Shown here: positions 9,955 through 19,765 of the stretch, piece by piece
How positions within the stretch are numbered: position 1 is the stretch's first letter
How the letters are laid out: each line of letters starts with the position of its first letter
NCBI GenBank assembly: GCA_001586965.3
Contig: LUCW03001589.1
Span: 1 to 27,796, forward strand
Length of the DNA stretch: 27,796 nt
DNA from: Sphaeroforma sirkka
Lineage: Eukaryota > Opisthokonta > Ichthyosporea > Ichthyophonida
Direction: 5' to 3'
Made by a program: the position numbers and the translations under genes
The notes under the pieces: generated by a model
What the model saw: only the letters and a program-made list of their open reading frames with translations
What the model was told of the DNA's origin: nothing
Database searches by the model: none

Positions 9955-11345
9955 ACGTATGGGCCTAATAGAGGCTGCATAGCTTTGGTAGTCGCGCCTT
10001 GTGCGAGTATCATAACAATATCTCCAGGCCTAAACTCAATTAAATCAAACTTCCGCATCTGGTCAGTGGCCTCCGGCATAGCATCAGTGTATTTGATAGT
10101 TTTCTGATGAAGTTTCGGCAGAATCGTCTTCTCCAGGTCATCCAATCGTTTATGCCATGAATCATTCGTGTTCGGAATATGATCCGGGAAGTCATCAGTC
10201 ATGCCGGCAAATGGAACATGGCGGCGCCCAAAATAGACACTGAATGGTGCTGACTTGTGCCGACGTGATATCCGAAGGTTCTGATAAAGCATGATGTAAG
10301 GTAAGCGTTCATCCCACAATTGCGGACAGCCCACACAAAGTGCGCATACACATTTGTGAATCTCCTTATGTCTGCGCTCTGCTGCACCCACTGTTTGAGG
10401 ATGGTATGGTTGGGATGTCTTGTGTATGATTCCGAGTACTCGTGTGATAGACCTGACAATGCTGTTGACAAACTCAGCCCCCTCATCATTCTGGATTTCC
10501 CGGGGAAAGCCATGCTCACCGAATACCGATACTAATTCCGTTGCCACCGTCTTAGCATCTTTTGCAGGTAGCGCCCGGTGAATGGAGTATCCGGATGCCA
10601 CATCCAAGACATGTAAAATAAACTTGTCGCCTTTAGTAGATGTCACTGCCATCGGAATGAGATCCATCTGAATATGGTCCCACGGATAACGCGCCGTAAT
10701 ACTCATTAAAGGATGAAATCCCTTCTTCATAGTGTCTTTACCTAAACATGTACGACATAGTTTACGGACCTCTTCCGTTATTGGAAGCATTTGGTCCCAA
10801 TTATGTCCATCGTCTCGCATCTGTTGTATCGTAACCGCTGGAGCAGGATGTTCTTGTTCATGAAACTGCCAAGTGAGTTGCACCCGGGGGTTAGCCTCCT
10901 CAAGTCCAGGGTGATTAATCACCGTCGCCCCCGCACAAATCTCAGGTACTTGTTCCGCAACCCGACGAGTACGTCTAGTCATGACCGGTTGTGCCCACGT
11001 TTCTTGATAACGATTACTAGCTTCTTCACACACAGGTACCTCGAGACCCAAGTTACACCAAAACGATGGAGACACTTTATATCCCGACGGATGGCCGATA
11101 CGTACCACTACTGTATGTTCCCATGGATACTTACCACCCGCCTGTGTACCATGCTTCAAGAACGTATGGGCTGTGTGCGGGATTAGCAATGTATCTGCTT
11201 GCATCATCGATAGAAGCAGAGGGAACCATGTTGCGCGTGTGTTCAATGGAAGACATATTGTTGCAGATGCCTTATCAGACAATACTTTACGAAGTACCTT
11301 ATGGATGAGGCGCCATGGTGGATTCATCCATTCATTGTACTTGCT
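9955..11345 (-). pseudogene. pol: pol of family 2: NPP module and integrase
   Basis: Reading right to left, NPPWRLIHKVL (11324 to about 11292) is the second half of the methyltransferase-like module, followed by a short CLPL strand. Then come an integrase zinc module (FHEQEH ... CRTCLG) and the catalytic core: Asp in QMDLIPM, Asp in QNDEGAEF, and Glu in GAAERRHKE with 35 residues between the last two, the DD35E spacing. YHPQTVGAAERRHKE is a strong Ty3/Gypsy integrase signature. The C-terminal part ends near FRPGDIVMI...LLGPYV, the small barrel domain typical of retroviral integrases. About 475 residues are open, the longest coding stretch of this element. Confidence 0.9.
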
Positions 11346-12847
11346 TCAGTCAAATTTGAACGCGCCTCCGTCTTTATCGTAAGACCAGTATTGGCGTAAC
11401 TGAGCATTGTGGCTGGATGCAAACGCGTCCCCATCGTTCGGTCCGAAGTGTGTTTGAACTTGATCAAAGAAATCAGGGTACAACTTCCAGCACGATGTAT
11501 AGAAGCTGGTCGGAAAGTTAACATCCGCCGTGCCCTCATGAACCCGGCTCCACATGTCTGGTAGTTTATTTAATTCTCCTGGGACATGTGTTATGACGAA
11601 GTTAAATTGCTCAATAATATGATGCCAACGTTGCAGCATATTATTCAGTTTTAACTGGGTGTTCATGTATACCAGCGCCTTATGGTCTGTATGCACCGTA
11701 AAGCGTTGGCCTACTAGGTGATCATGGAAGTGGACCAATACATATGTAAGTGCTAACAGTTTCTTCATCGGTGTTGCGTATGTCTGTTGCGCCTTGTTAA
11801 GAGTATTTGAAAAGAACATCAAGTAGTTCTTGCGACCGTCAATTAACTGAAACAATGCCCCGCCAATACCGTAGTCACTGGCGTCGGTCTCTAACTCTAG
11901 TGGGACCCCGTCAATCGGGAAGTTCAACCGTACTGCAGATACAATTGCTTTCTTCATCTGATCCCATGCCAGTTGATGTTCTGGTGTCCAACGATTCCCA
12001 ATGGGTTCTTTCGGCTTGAGTTTCGAGAATGATCGCAGTGGGGCCACTTTATGTGCAAAGTTAGGTAGGTGTTCATGTAGAAAGTTCGCCAACCCAATGC
12101 AGATGCTATGTCCTGTTGACATCGTGGCACTGGCCAGTCGATCAACCGTTGTTGTTTCTCATGATCAACATCAATGCCTTTCGCAGAAACCTTCTTTCCC
12201 AGGACCATCACCTCACTAACTGCAAAGTGACACTTCGTCTGGTTAAGTTTGAAGTTGTTCTCGGTAAGCCGTCGGGTGACCTCCTCCACTGTTGCAATAT
12301 GCTCCTCGTAATTGTCAGATGCAATTATAAGGTCATCGACGTACCAATGCACGTCTAAACCCGCCATCAGATTACCAATTGTACGCTGGAACTGTGACGT
12401 AAGGGTCGAGAATCCAAATGAAGCCGACGTGAAGGAGTATTGGTGACTACCCCAAGTAAACGAGAACATATGTTGTGAGTCCTCGTAGACTGGGAGGCGG
12501 TGATATGCCGCAGATAAATCTAGCGTGGTATAATATCACTTACCTCGTAAATTACTGATAATCTCATTAACCTTTGGTTATGTAAACTGGTCGCCCGGAA
12601 TAAGGGCGTTGATTTGTCGCAAATCCAAACACACCCGAACCTTAACGAGTTCCCCCGATGGTGTAAATGATGGTACTGCTAGTAACGGCAAGTTGACCAC
12701 TGACGCCGACGTACGGCTCTTGGTTACCAATTTATATTCCCATTTATGTACCTGGTGTGTGACGTGTGGTTTGTATTTATCCGACAAAAAGTTCCGTGTC
12801 TGCCGCCGAAGACCCAACAATTTATCTCGAGGTATGGGAAGGGACAC
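11346..12847 (-). pseudogene. pol: pol of family 2: reverse transcriptase and RNase H
   Basis: RT fingers and palm are seen in KVRVCLDLRQINALIPGDQF and MFSFTWGSHQYSFTSASFG. The catalytic YVDD is encoded at 12343 to 12332, followed by LNQTKCHF and the thumb (VMVLGKKVSAKGI). RNase H follows with ETDASDYGIGGALFQ, a HTDHKALVY strand, and HVPGELNKLPDMWSR at its end. The first half of the NPP module (GDAFASSHNAQLRQYWSY) comes next. YVDD differs from the YLDD of family 1. It is broken a few times, and domain boundaries remain easy to follow. Confidence 0.9.
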
Positions 12848-13084
12848 TTCACTGCCTGGTAGCGTACATCTAGCTTCGTCAAAATAGTCTCGTTGGCATC
12901 TAAATACTTTCGTAGTCGTTGCCTTATATCCTCAGGCTCGGACAAGTCTGGTGCCATGCGGATGTCTATTGGTTCGAGCAGTTCATCCATAACATTACGA
13001 TTGATTTCCGGAAATGGTGTAGATAATAAGCCCAACTCGCCCATAATATCCATTCCCAGAGTTACATCAAATTATCGGATAAAT

Positions 13085-13324
13085 TCACAAGTTCAAACGT
13101 ACAACCTGCAGCAGACTTCGTACTATACTGCACCGTTGTGTCGTGTGTCCTGCGTAGGCGCGGAGTGCGGAAAGCTTTTTCCGCCAGGTATATGTAACTC
13201 TGTAATGGACAGTTGCGCCTTTGTTGCAGATGCCTGAATGATAACGGAACGGTTCGCCCCCCGTATCAATGAGTGTGCGCATCGCATCCGTTGACTTGTA
13301 ACGTAACATATACACGATTGTCAT
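13085..13324 (-). pseudogene. pol: protease region of family 2
   Basis: This is a short open stretch with the pattern TLIDTGGEP, matching the D-T/S-G active-site motif of retroviral aspartic proteases, preceded by a hydrophobic strand (IVYMLRY). It lies between gag and RT as expected. Between this and the RT fingers (about 12850-13053) there is a linker encoding NRNVMDELLEPIDIRMAP and a helical LRKYLDANETIL, a usual pre-RT connection. The protease releases the mature Gag and Pol proteins in family members. Confidence 0.6.
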
Positions 13325-13395
13325 TAGGGAACAATTTATCTTTTACTGCAGATATTCTTGTTGCCCTTTGACCAAACGTAACGCACATGTTTAAC

Positions 13396-14814
13396 TCAGA
13401 CACCCAAACATCTCAGTTTCAGTTTGGTTCCACTTCCCAACCGGCGGGCCCCTTGCTCGGTCTCCATCAACTCATCTTCACTGGCGACATATGACTCGTC
13501 GACCAAATTATGAATGTGCATCACCTCGCTCTCTCCTACCTCAGCTGGCGTCGGATCAGGCATCTGATCATCTCCAGCCACGAGATTAACGTGAGGGCGG
13601 AAATTATTACCCTGCGCCTGTTGTGTGCGCGCGGATGTTCCTCCAGCCGACGTACGGTGCTGTGGCACACCTCCAGGTTGTGTACGGCTACCTGTGTTCG
13701 TTGTATTCGGTGCTCGCAGTAATTTAGGGTAACGTGGTGCGTGTGCTGGGCCAGGAGGAAGATTATGCTCACACGACCTACAACGAGCCCTAGGGTTCGA
13801 TGCTGGTGGCGCATGCGGATTAGCTTGTGTGTTGGCCTCCAAACGCGTCCGTGTGCGTGAACGGGAACCCCCCTGGGATTTGTAATGGTCGGGAGAGGTT
13901 TGCCCGACGGTGTTCCTCCGCCTTGTCAATACTCACCCGAAATACATCACGCATTTGTATCGCGGAATATTCTCGCCAGTTAGGGTGCATGCGAAGAGTG
14001 TCACGGTAGTATGTACCCCCCGCAGCTTGATTAATTAGATTGAGCATACTATGATTGTGGTATACTTGTAGCGGATTCTCGTACTGTCGCATTTCCATAA
14101 AATCGACTTTGCGCTCAAAATCTCGAAGTTGGTCTCGAGTGACACCGAAGGGTTTAACTTCATGCACGCCAATACATTTCTGTATGCGTTATCTTCCAGA
14201 TCTTGTTCGTGTGTACGTACAAAATAAGCAGTGGCGTCCTGGAACGACACGGACTGCAATTTTTGTTTGTTCTCCACAATGGGTGCGCCTTCTTTCTGTA
14301 GTGCCCTATGGAGACCCATTTGTATATGAATCGGGTCTAATTTGTGAAATTTTGCATTCTTAGGCCAATCCAAAATAAACACATGCAGTTGTCATTTCTG
14401 CGGATTATCCAAATAATAGCTGCCCTGTGGATTAGGTGGCCATTCCTTGGGTGTCCGTTTGTCGACCGTTATTGTGCATGTCTTTAACGTCTCGTTAGTT
14501 GTGCAAATTAAGCCCTGCAACGCACGAGCGTCTTCAGTGCGTCCCGCAGCTTCTGCTTGCATCACACGTTGGGTGAGAAGAAATATCTGCGTTATCATCT
14601 CTGCCGCGGTAGATTCATTCATGCACGCCTCCGTAGGTGGTGATATCTTACATCGTTTCACCTCCCGCGGGTCTTCTAGGTAGCGATAGTGGCGAGCAGG
14701 CAAGTGCTTACGGTAAGCCAGTGTATCGATAGGTATATTAGTATTATCCTGACGATTCTCCTTTCTTCCTTTGGGGGATTGCGTACGACGATGCTGTTGT
14801 AATTTATACCGAAA
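13396..14814 (-). pseudogene. gag: gag of family 2, larger part (broken)
   Basis: Minus-strand coding pieces run from 14814 to about 13396. In order they contain a helical region (EMITQIFLLTQRVMQAEAAG), a capsid-like stretch (HKLDPIHIQMGLHRALQKEG, then VTRDQLRDFERKVDFMEMRQ), a Pro/Arg/Thr-rich low-complexity part and a CRSCEHNLPPG pattern that may be a remnant zinc knuckle, then an acidic end. Assignment as gag rests on position upstream of protease and on composition; no capsid motif is decisive. It has several breaks. The 5' part of this gag lies at 22460-23464, across copy 3. Confidence 0.65.
14811..14814. repeat. target-site duplication of copy 3, left
   Basis: GAAA immediately left of copy 3 matches GAAA at 22460-22463 immediately right of it. 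It would be 5 bp (GAAAT) if the first T of the element end is counted as ambiguous. Ty3-type integrases give 4-6 bp duplications. Confidence 0.75.
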
Positions 14815-15414
14815 TGTAAACTTCGATGGAAATTACTAGGTTTCAAACTATATTAAACTAAAATACAATTTAGTCAGTTAGGATTTAGCAGTGGTAGCTT
14901 GTGTAAGAATGATCGGGACTGCCTCTTGTTAAGAGCCTAAATATCCTCGATCACACAGGGCGTACCTCTAGCTGTTCTTTATTGAATAATTTTCACTAGA
15001 AGTACTAAGTGTTCATGACCACTTGCCTAATTTGTAAATAGACATAATAACGTAAGTCGCGTTAATACATTAGCTGATATAAATAAAGTTCCATCTGAAG
15101 AAAAGTTAAAAAAAAAAAAAGACTTATTGGATTTTTGGAGATTGGCGGGAGGACCAAAATCTATAAGTAGTAGTTCGGAGATTATAAAATTTAGTTTATA
15201 ATATCCTATATCTACTAATGTCTCAAATAGGTCCAAGTAGATGAGTCATACCAAATACTCAGGCTATTGGAGCCATCAAAGTGAATTTAGAACACTTTGG
15301 AAATATTGGAAAAAGAGCTTGTACTAAATTATTTAAAATACAAATAAAAAAAAACCAATGTATTATCTCAATTGATCTTGATATTTTAGACTGACCGGAG
15401 GCCGTATTTCTACA
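14815..15414 (-). repeat. 3' LTR of copy 3
   Basis: This is a 600-bp LTR in reverse orientation; in plus reading it starts TGTAAACTTC and ends TTTCTACA. It matches 7822-8419 reverse-complemented. An AATAAA on the minus strand lies near 14978-14985. On its left it abuts family 2 sequence at the target-site duplication. Confidence 0.95.
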
Positions 15415-15425
15415 TAGCCCCCAGT
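15415..15425 (-). promoter_or_regulatory. probable polypurine tract of copy 3
   Basis: TAGCCCCCAGT in plus reading is the reverse complement of the G-rich tract beside the LTR of copy 1, in the expected place just inside the 3' LTR. The following ~120 bases to 15545 are the 3' untranslated region and include the palindrome AACGTACGTT. Confidence 0.6.
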
Positions 15426-15544
15426 AGCTTTTTTAGAACTACGAACGTACGTTAAGATACGATCTAGTTGGTAAAGCGAAAACCAAAGTAAAAAACGGTT
15501 TCGGTCATGACTTATCGAGTAAGTATGTGCCTATATGTACGAGT

Positions 15545-16078
15545 TCAAGACTCATGTTGTACTCTATGTCGTTTAGTATTTGGTCCAGTAACCATTTCCG
15601 ATGTAGGCGCCTTACGTTTATTATTTGGTAAGGTAATAGCCAAAGGCTGTTCTTCATTAGTAAGTAAGTTTGAACAATTTTCTGCACTGTTGGTAAGCAG
15701 ATCAGAAAGTTTAGTCACGTAGGAAGTAGGTGGCAAATAGGGAATTTCAGATCCGTCAGGGTTTGTAGTCACCTGAGGAAACCCTTTTCGTTTATCTCGT
15801 GTGTTCTTATGTAAACGCTTATTCCATTTCTTATTAAAGATACGAAGAAAGTCGCGAGATTCACGAAATGCATCGGAGGTTAGCCAAGCTACTGTCCCAT
15901 CCATGAAACGGGTCTTGTAGTAAGTGTAACCGTCTTCGGATGTTTTATCAATTATATCTTTGACTTGTGACTCCATAACTGGTATATCAGAATCATATGA
16001 GCGAGCGAATGAGAGTTCGGAGGTAGGGATACGGTGAGTGCCTAGATTGGTTGCGCTAGTACCATCAATGTTATTCAC
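15545..16078 (-). pseudogene. pol: pol C-terminal tail, chromodomain-like (copy 3)
   Basis: This is a 177-residue open stretch almost identical to 6131-6664, with the VKDIIDKTSEDGYTYYKTRF segment, a Trp and the LRIFNKKWN helix, ending in basic NNKRKAPTSE and NTKRHR. Present once here, against three partial tandem copies in copy 1. The chromodomain comparison is by residue pattern only. Confidence 0.6.
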
Positions 16079-17289
16079 TTCGTAAGTATCACTCTTCTCA
16101 TCATGGTAGGAATAACAAAAGGTCCTATCGTCTTAGAAGAGAGTTCGGTAACGTTGGCGTTTCGATTTATAATGTTAACGTAATCGCCGACTTTGAACTG
16201 AACAATGTTCTTAGTGTTATTCCATCGGTTATACGCTTTAAGTAGGACGCGATTCTTGTGCTCGAGTAAACAGGGGTAAACAACGTTCTGCATATGCTCG
16301 ATCTTTTGTAGCCACGGGGTAGCGTGTTTCTCGGGCGCAGTTTTATCAAACGTTGCTTGTAATTCACTATAGCGGCCAAAGAAATAGTGAAACGGGAGTG
16401 TTCCAGTTTGAGGATTCATGCAGTTATTCATTTGAGTCTGAACCCATTTCAAATGATAAGGCCACATATCTTCAACGTCGTCTAGTGCGGTACGCAAGAG
16501 TTTCTTAAGTTCTCTATGACGTGTCTCATTTGCACCCTGCGTTTGAGGTTTGTAAGGAACACCACGCCTATGGGTCATGCCTGATACGAGTATAAGTGCC
16601 TCCATTACGTCGGTACAAAACTCACTACCGTTATCAGAACATAGTACTGGGGAAACCGAAGTCATTAAAGACGTGATAGCATAATTCTGCCACTGTTTGT
16701 GGACGTTTGTTCTGGTATTGCATAAAGCAAGTTATAGCCCGAAGCCACACATAAGAAATGACAGATATATACATCGCCAGTATGCTTGGATCGCGGAGTT
16801 TAACCAAATCGACTATGACTCGGCGCATCGGTTGGACTTCTGTCACACTTTTTTTAGGGGTGCCCAACCGTATCGCTTGATCTGGTTCTTTTTCACAATC
16901 AGTACAGCGTCGGTATACTTCACGTATGGTTTCTTTCAGCGCCGGGTGATCAAGCCCTACACGAATAGCCATTTTATAAGTATGCTCATATGCTCGATGC
17001 GTTAAATTATGTATAATTTTAACTCTACTTTCGAGCTCCTCTAAGTCAGTCAGATTCTGCGTAACGCTGGCTGGATGAACCATAGTCCTGTTGGAAAGGG
17101 CAACCTCAGTATCAGGAGGGGTAGAGTCCTGAGATACATAATTGACAACATTGGATTGTTGAAGTATCTTCTTCAGTTGTTTCGCAACTCCTGGCTGTTC
17201 TTTAAGCAGCGCTTTAAGTAGTTGAGTGCGAGCTTCAGGTTCTCTTAGAGTTTTGAGTCTTTGATCCATGGCCTTAGCTAGTTCCATGT
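16075..17289 (-). pseudogene. pol: pol integrase region (copy 3; broken)
   Basis: The integrase zinc module (HNLTHRAYEH ... CTDCEK) is near 16890-17020. The DD35E core has Asp in VDLVKL, Asp in LCSDNGSEFCTD and Glu in QGANETRHRE with 35 residues between the last two. After the core comes FKVGDYVNIINRNANV, the small barrel domain of retroviral integrases. It directly precedes the tail. It has a few breaks. Sequence is near-identical to copy 1. Confidence 0.87.
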
Positions 17290-19756
17290 TTTTACGATCT
17301 AATGCCGTTTCAATCGGCATTACCTCGACTGCAATCTTGTTGGGTGCATGTGTTGTACGAGTCTTGAGCTTTTGTTCAAACTCTTTAGACTCCTCTAGTT
17401 TAGCTAAGAATTCGGTTGAGGGTTTCCACTTAGTGGTACCTGCAGGACCGATGCGACAAACAATGGTGTGTTTCCAAGGCGTCTTCTTAATAGAATAGGA
17501 TCCCTGATACAAGAACGTGTCGGTTTCACGGTCGACATAAATAGGTTCGTCTTGAATCATATTAATTAAATCACGTATCCATGATCCGGAGTTACGTAAG
17601 GGACAACACAGCGTAATGGTAGATTTCGTAATATTAACATAATTTAACAACTGTGCGATAAGTTGACAAGGTGGGTTAGCCCACGCATTATGCTTTGATA
17701 AGTCAAGCTGAAATGCATCACCTTTAGGATGAGTCAACGACCTATATTCAGAAACCTGTTTGTTATGTTCTGCGGCGAACATATCAACAGTAATGGACCC
17801 CATCGTGATTGAGCGAGGTTAAACCATTTCTTATTTAGCATCCAATCGGTTGCTAATAACTCTTTGACTGTTTTCTGGTAGTCGGGCACAAGTCGAGAGA
17901 GCATGTCAGGAAGATGGTTATGTATTCCTGGAATGTGTGTTATATTAAAAGCGAACTTGGCAATAATGTCATGCCAGCGGCTCACCAACTGTGAATCAGG
18001 GTTCATATCTTTTAAGTATGTTAAAGACTTTTGATCACAGGCGACAGTAAAGTAACTTCCATAAAGGTAGTCTTTAAACTGTCTTAGCGCAGTAACTATA
18101 GCAAGGAGCTCTTGTTTAACGGTAGGGTAATTCCGTTGACTCTTATTATAACTCTTGCTAAAGAATTGTATGTAGCGCGGTTTACCATTTATCGTTTGGT
18201 AAAGCACTCCACCTACCGCTCGATCTGAAGCGTCGGTTGCTACTTGGAATGGGACACCATCCACAGGGTACTGCATGATGGGTGCGTCCATTACTTTACT
18301 TTTGACTAGTTTAAATGCATCATCACATTCTTTAGTCCAAAGCTTTCCCAAAGGTCCTTTGTGCAGCCGTAGGTGACTGAAAGGCTTTAAGTAATGAGAA
18401 AGATGCGGTACCGAATCCGAGAAGAAGTTAACAAACCCACACACAGAGTTCACATCTCTTCCAGTAATTGGTGTTGATAAATCCAACAGAAACTGTTTCT
18501 TGCCAGGATCAATTTCTACCCCTGCTGCAGATACTTTGTAGCCAAGTAAGTGTATAGTATCTTTAGCAAAAAAGAACACTTGTCTTCGTTAATCTTAAGT
18601 TTAGCATGATTAAGTCGCTTTAAGACTTCTTTAACGAGTTTAGCATGTTCATGTGCTGTCTTTGTAAAGATAACTATATCATCTAAATAGACTGATACGC
18701 TATACGACAGGTCCGCAAATAGTTCCATCATAACTTGTTGGAAGAAAGAAGGTAACATGTGTAAGCCTTCAGGTGCACCTTTAAACTGGTACTTCTTACC
18801 TTGCCAAGTAAAGGAAAAGTATTTCCTATGAGGCTCATATATCTGTAGTTGATGGAATGCAGCTTTTAAGTCTATCTTGGAAAAGATAGTCGCACCCTCC
18901 ATTTTGCGTAGTATCTCGCTTATCTTAGGTAAGGGAAAACTATGTTGCGGAATTAGTTTGTTGATTGGCGACAGGTCTAGTACTACTCTTGTTTTACTAA
19001 ACGTTCCATCAGATTTATATTGATCGACCGCTAAGAGAGCTAAGTTAACTGGGGTTGCATCATAATTGATTTCAATTAGACCCTGTTTTAACCAATCTTC
19101 GATTTGAGTTTTGACTACGTCTTTGTGTCTCCAACTCACGTAGTTATGTGAAGGACACTTTAACTTAGAGAAGTCGACGTTTGTTAAGTCAAGTCTAACG
19201 TACCCATTAGAGAACTTAAACATACACCAGTCAGTTATTGCAATCTTCCTGTTTTGTATAATTAAGTCCATAATTATATCGGTGAAGTGCGGAATCATAT
19301 CCTTTGCTTCACCTTCCGGAGGTTTAGGTATCTTTAACATATTATCATCTGACTGATCTTTATTCGGGTCCAGCCCATTAGGCAGACCAGTGAGTGTTAT
19401 ACCTAAACTGAGAAGATCAGTCATACCTATAAATAAATCGTATTTCTGAGACATGTCAGTAACGATTAGGTGAGTCTTCACTTCTCTTCTATCTGACAGC
19501 ATTATATGTGCATAGTCAATGGCTTGTTCGCAAGTAGTAACTTTGCCATTTCCCAAGATTAAATCAGTTGTTTCGTTATGGACAGCCATATCTGTAGCGT
19601 AGGCTACTCGGCGTGAGATAGCAGAGACTTCAGCCCTGGATCAAATAGTGCCATAACTTTTTCTCCATTTACGAAAACTGTTTGAAAGATACGTTCATCT
19701 CCTTTGGTATAGATTTTATTGAACATTTTCTCATAATCTTGCTCTAGTGCGCACAT
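17290..19756 (-). pseudogene. pol: pol N-terminal part: protease, RT, RNase H, NPP module (copy 3; broken)
   Basis: Right to left it has the protease region, RT (LDLSPINKLIP, FSKIDLKAAFHQ, VYLDDIVIF), RNase H (VATDASDRAVGGVLYQ, LPDMLSRLV) and the methyltransferase-like module (VDMFAAEHNKQVSEYR, GDAFQLDL, WANPPCQLIAQLL). The pol ATG is at 19756, 9 nt after the gag TGA (19768) and in the same frame, exactly as in copy 1. Translation is almost the same as copy 1, with a small number of breaks. In the family this polyprotein is cut by its own protease and acts inside cytoplasmic particles. Confidence 0.9.
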
Positions 19757-19765
19757 ATGGTACTG

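Larger units (their letters stand above)
9954..14814 (-). mobile_element. Ty3/Gypsy element, family 2, main part (broken)
   Basis: This is a second, clearly different Ty3-like element on the minus strand: gag (right) to protease, RT, RNase H, NPP module and integrase (left). It shares domain order with family 1 but little nucleotide identity, and is more GC-rich with different codon choice. About ten breaks are scattered through it, many more per kb than in copy 1, so it is older. Its left edge meets copy 2 of family 1 inside the region after the integrase. Its right edge is the insertion site of copy 3; the remainder of the same element continues at 22460-23989. Confidence 0.85.

Noticed and set aside
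10320-13722. Plus-strand open frames across the family 2 region
   Set aside because: All are shadows of the minus-strand gag-pol; they show no conserved motifs, whereas the minus strand has protease, YVDD, RNase H and DD35E signatures.
15507-15722. Open frame starting MTYRVSMCLYV, recurring at several places (also 6487-6702, 7002-7217, 7516-7731, 24385-24582)
   Set aside because: It is antisense to the pol tail and recurs only because the underlying element DNA is repeated. No family similarity or independent support for coding.
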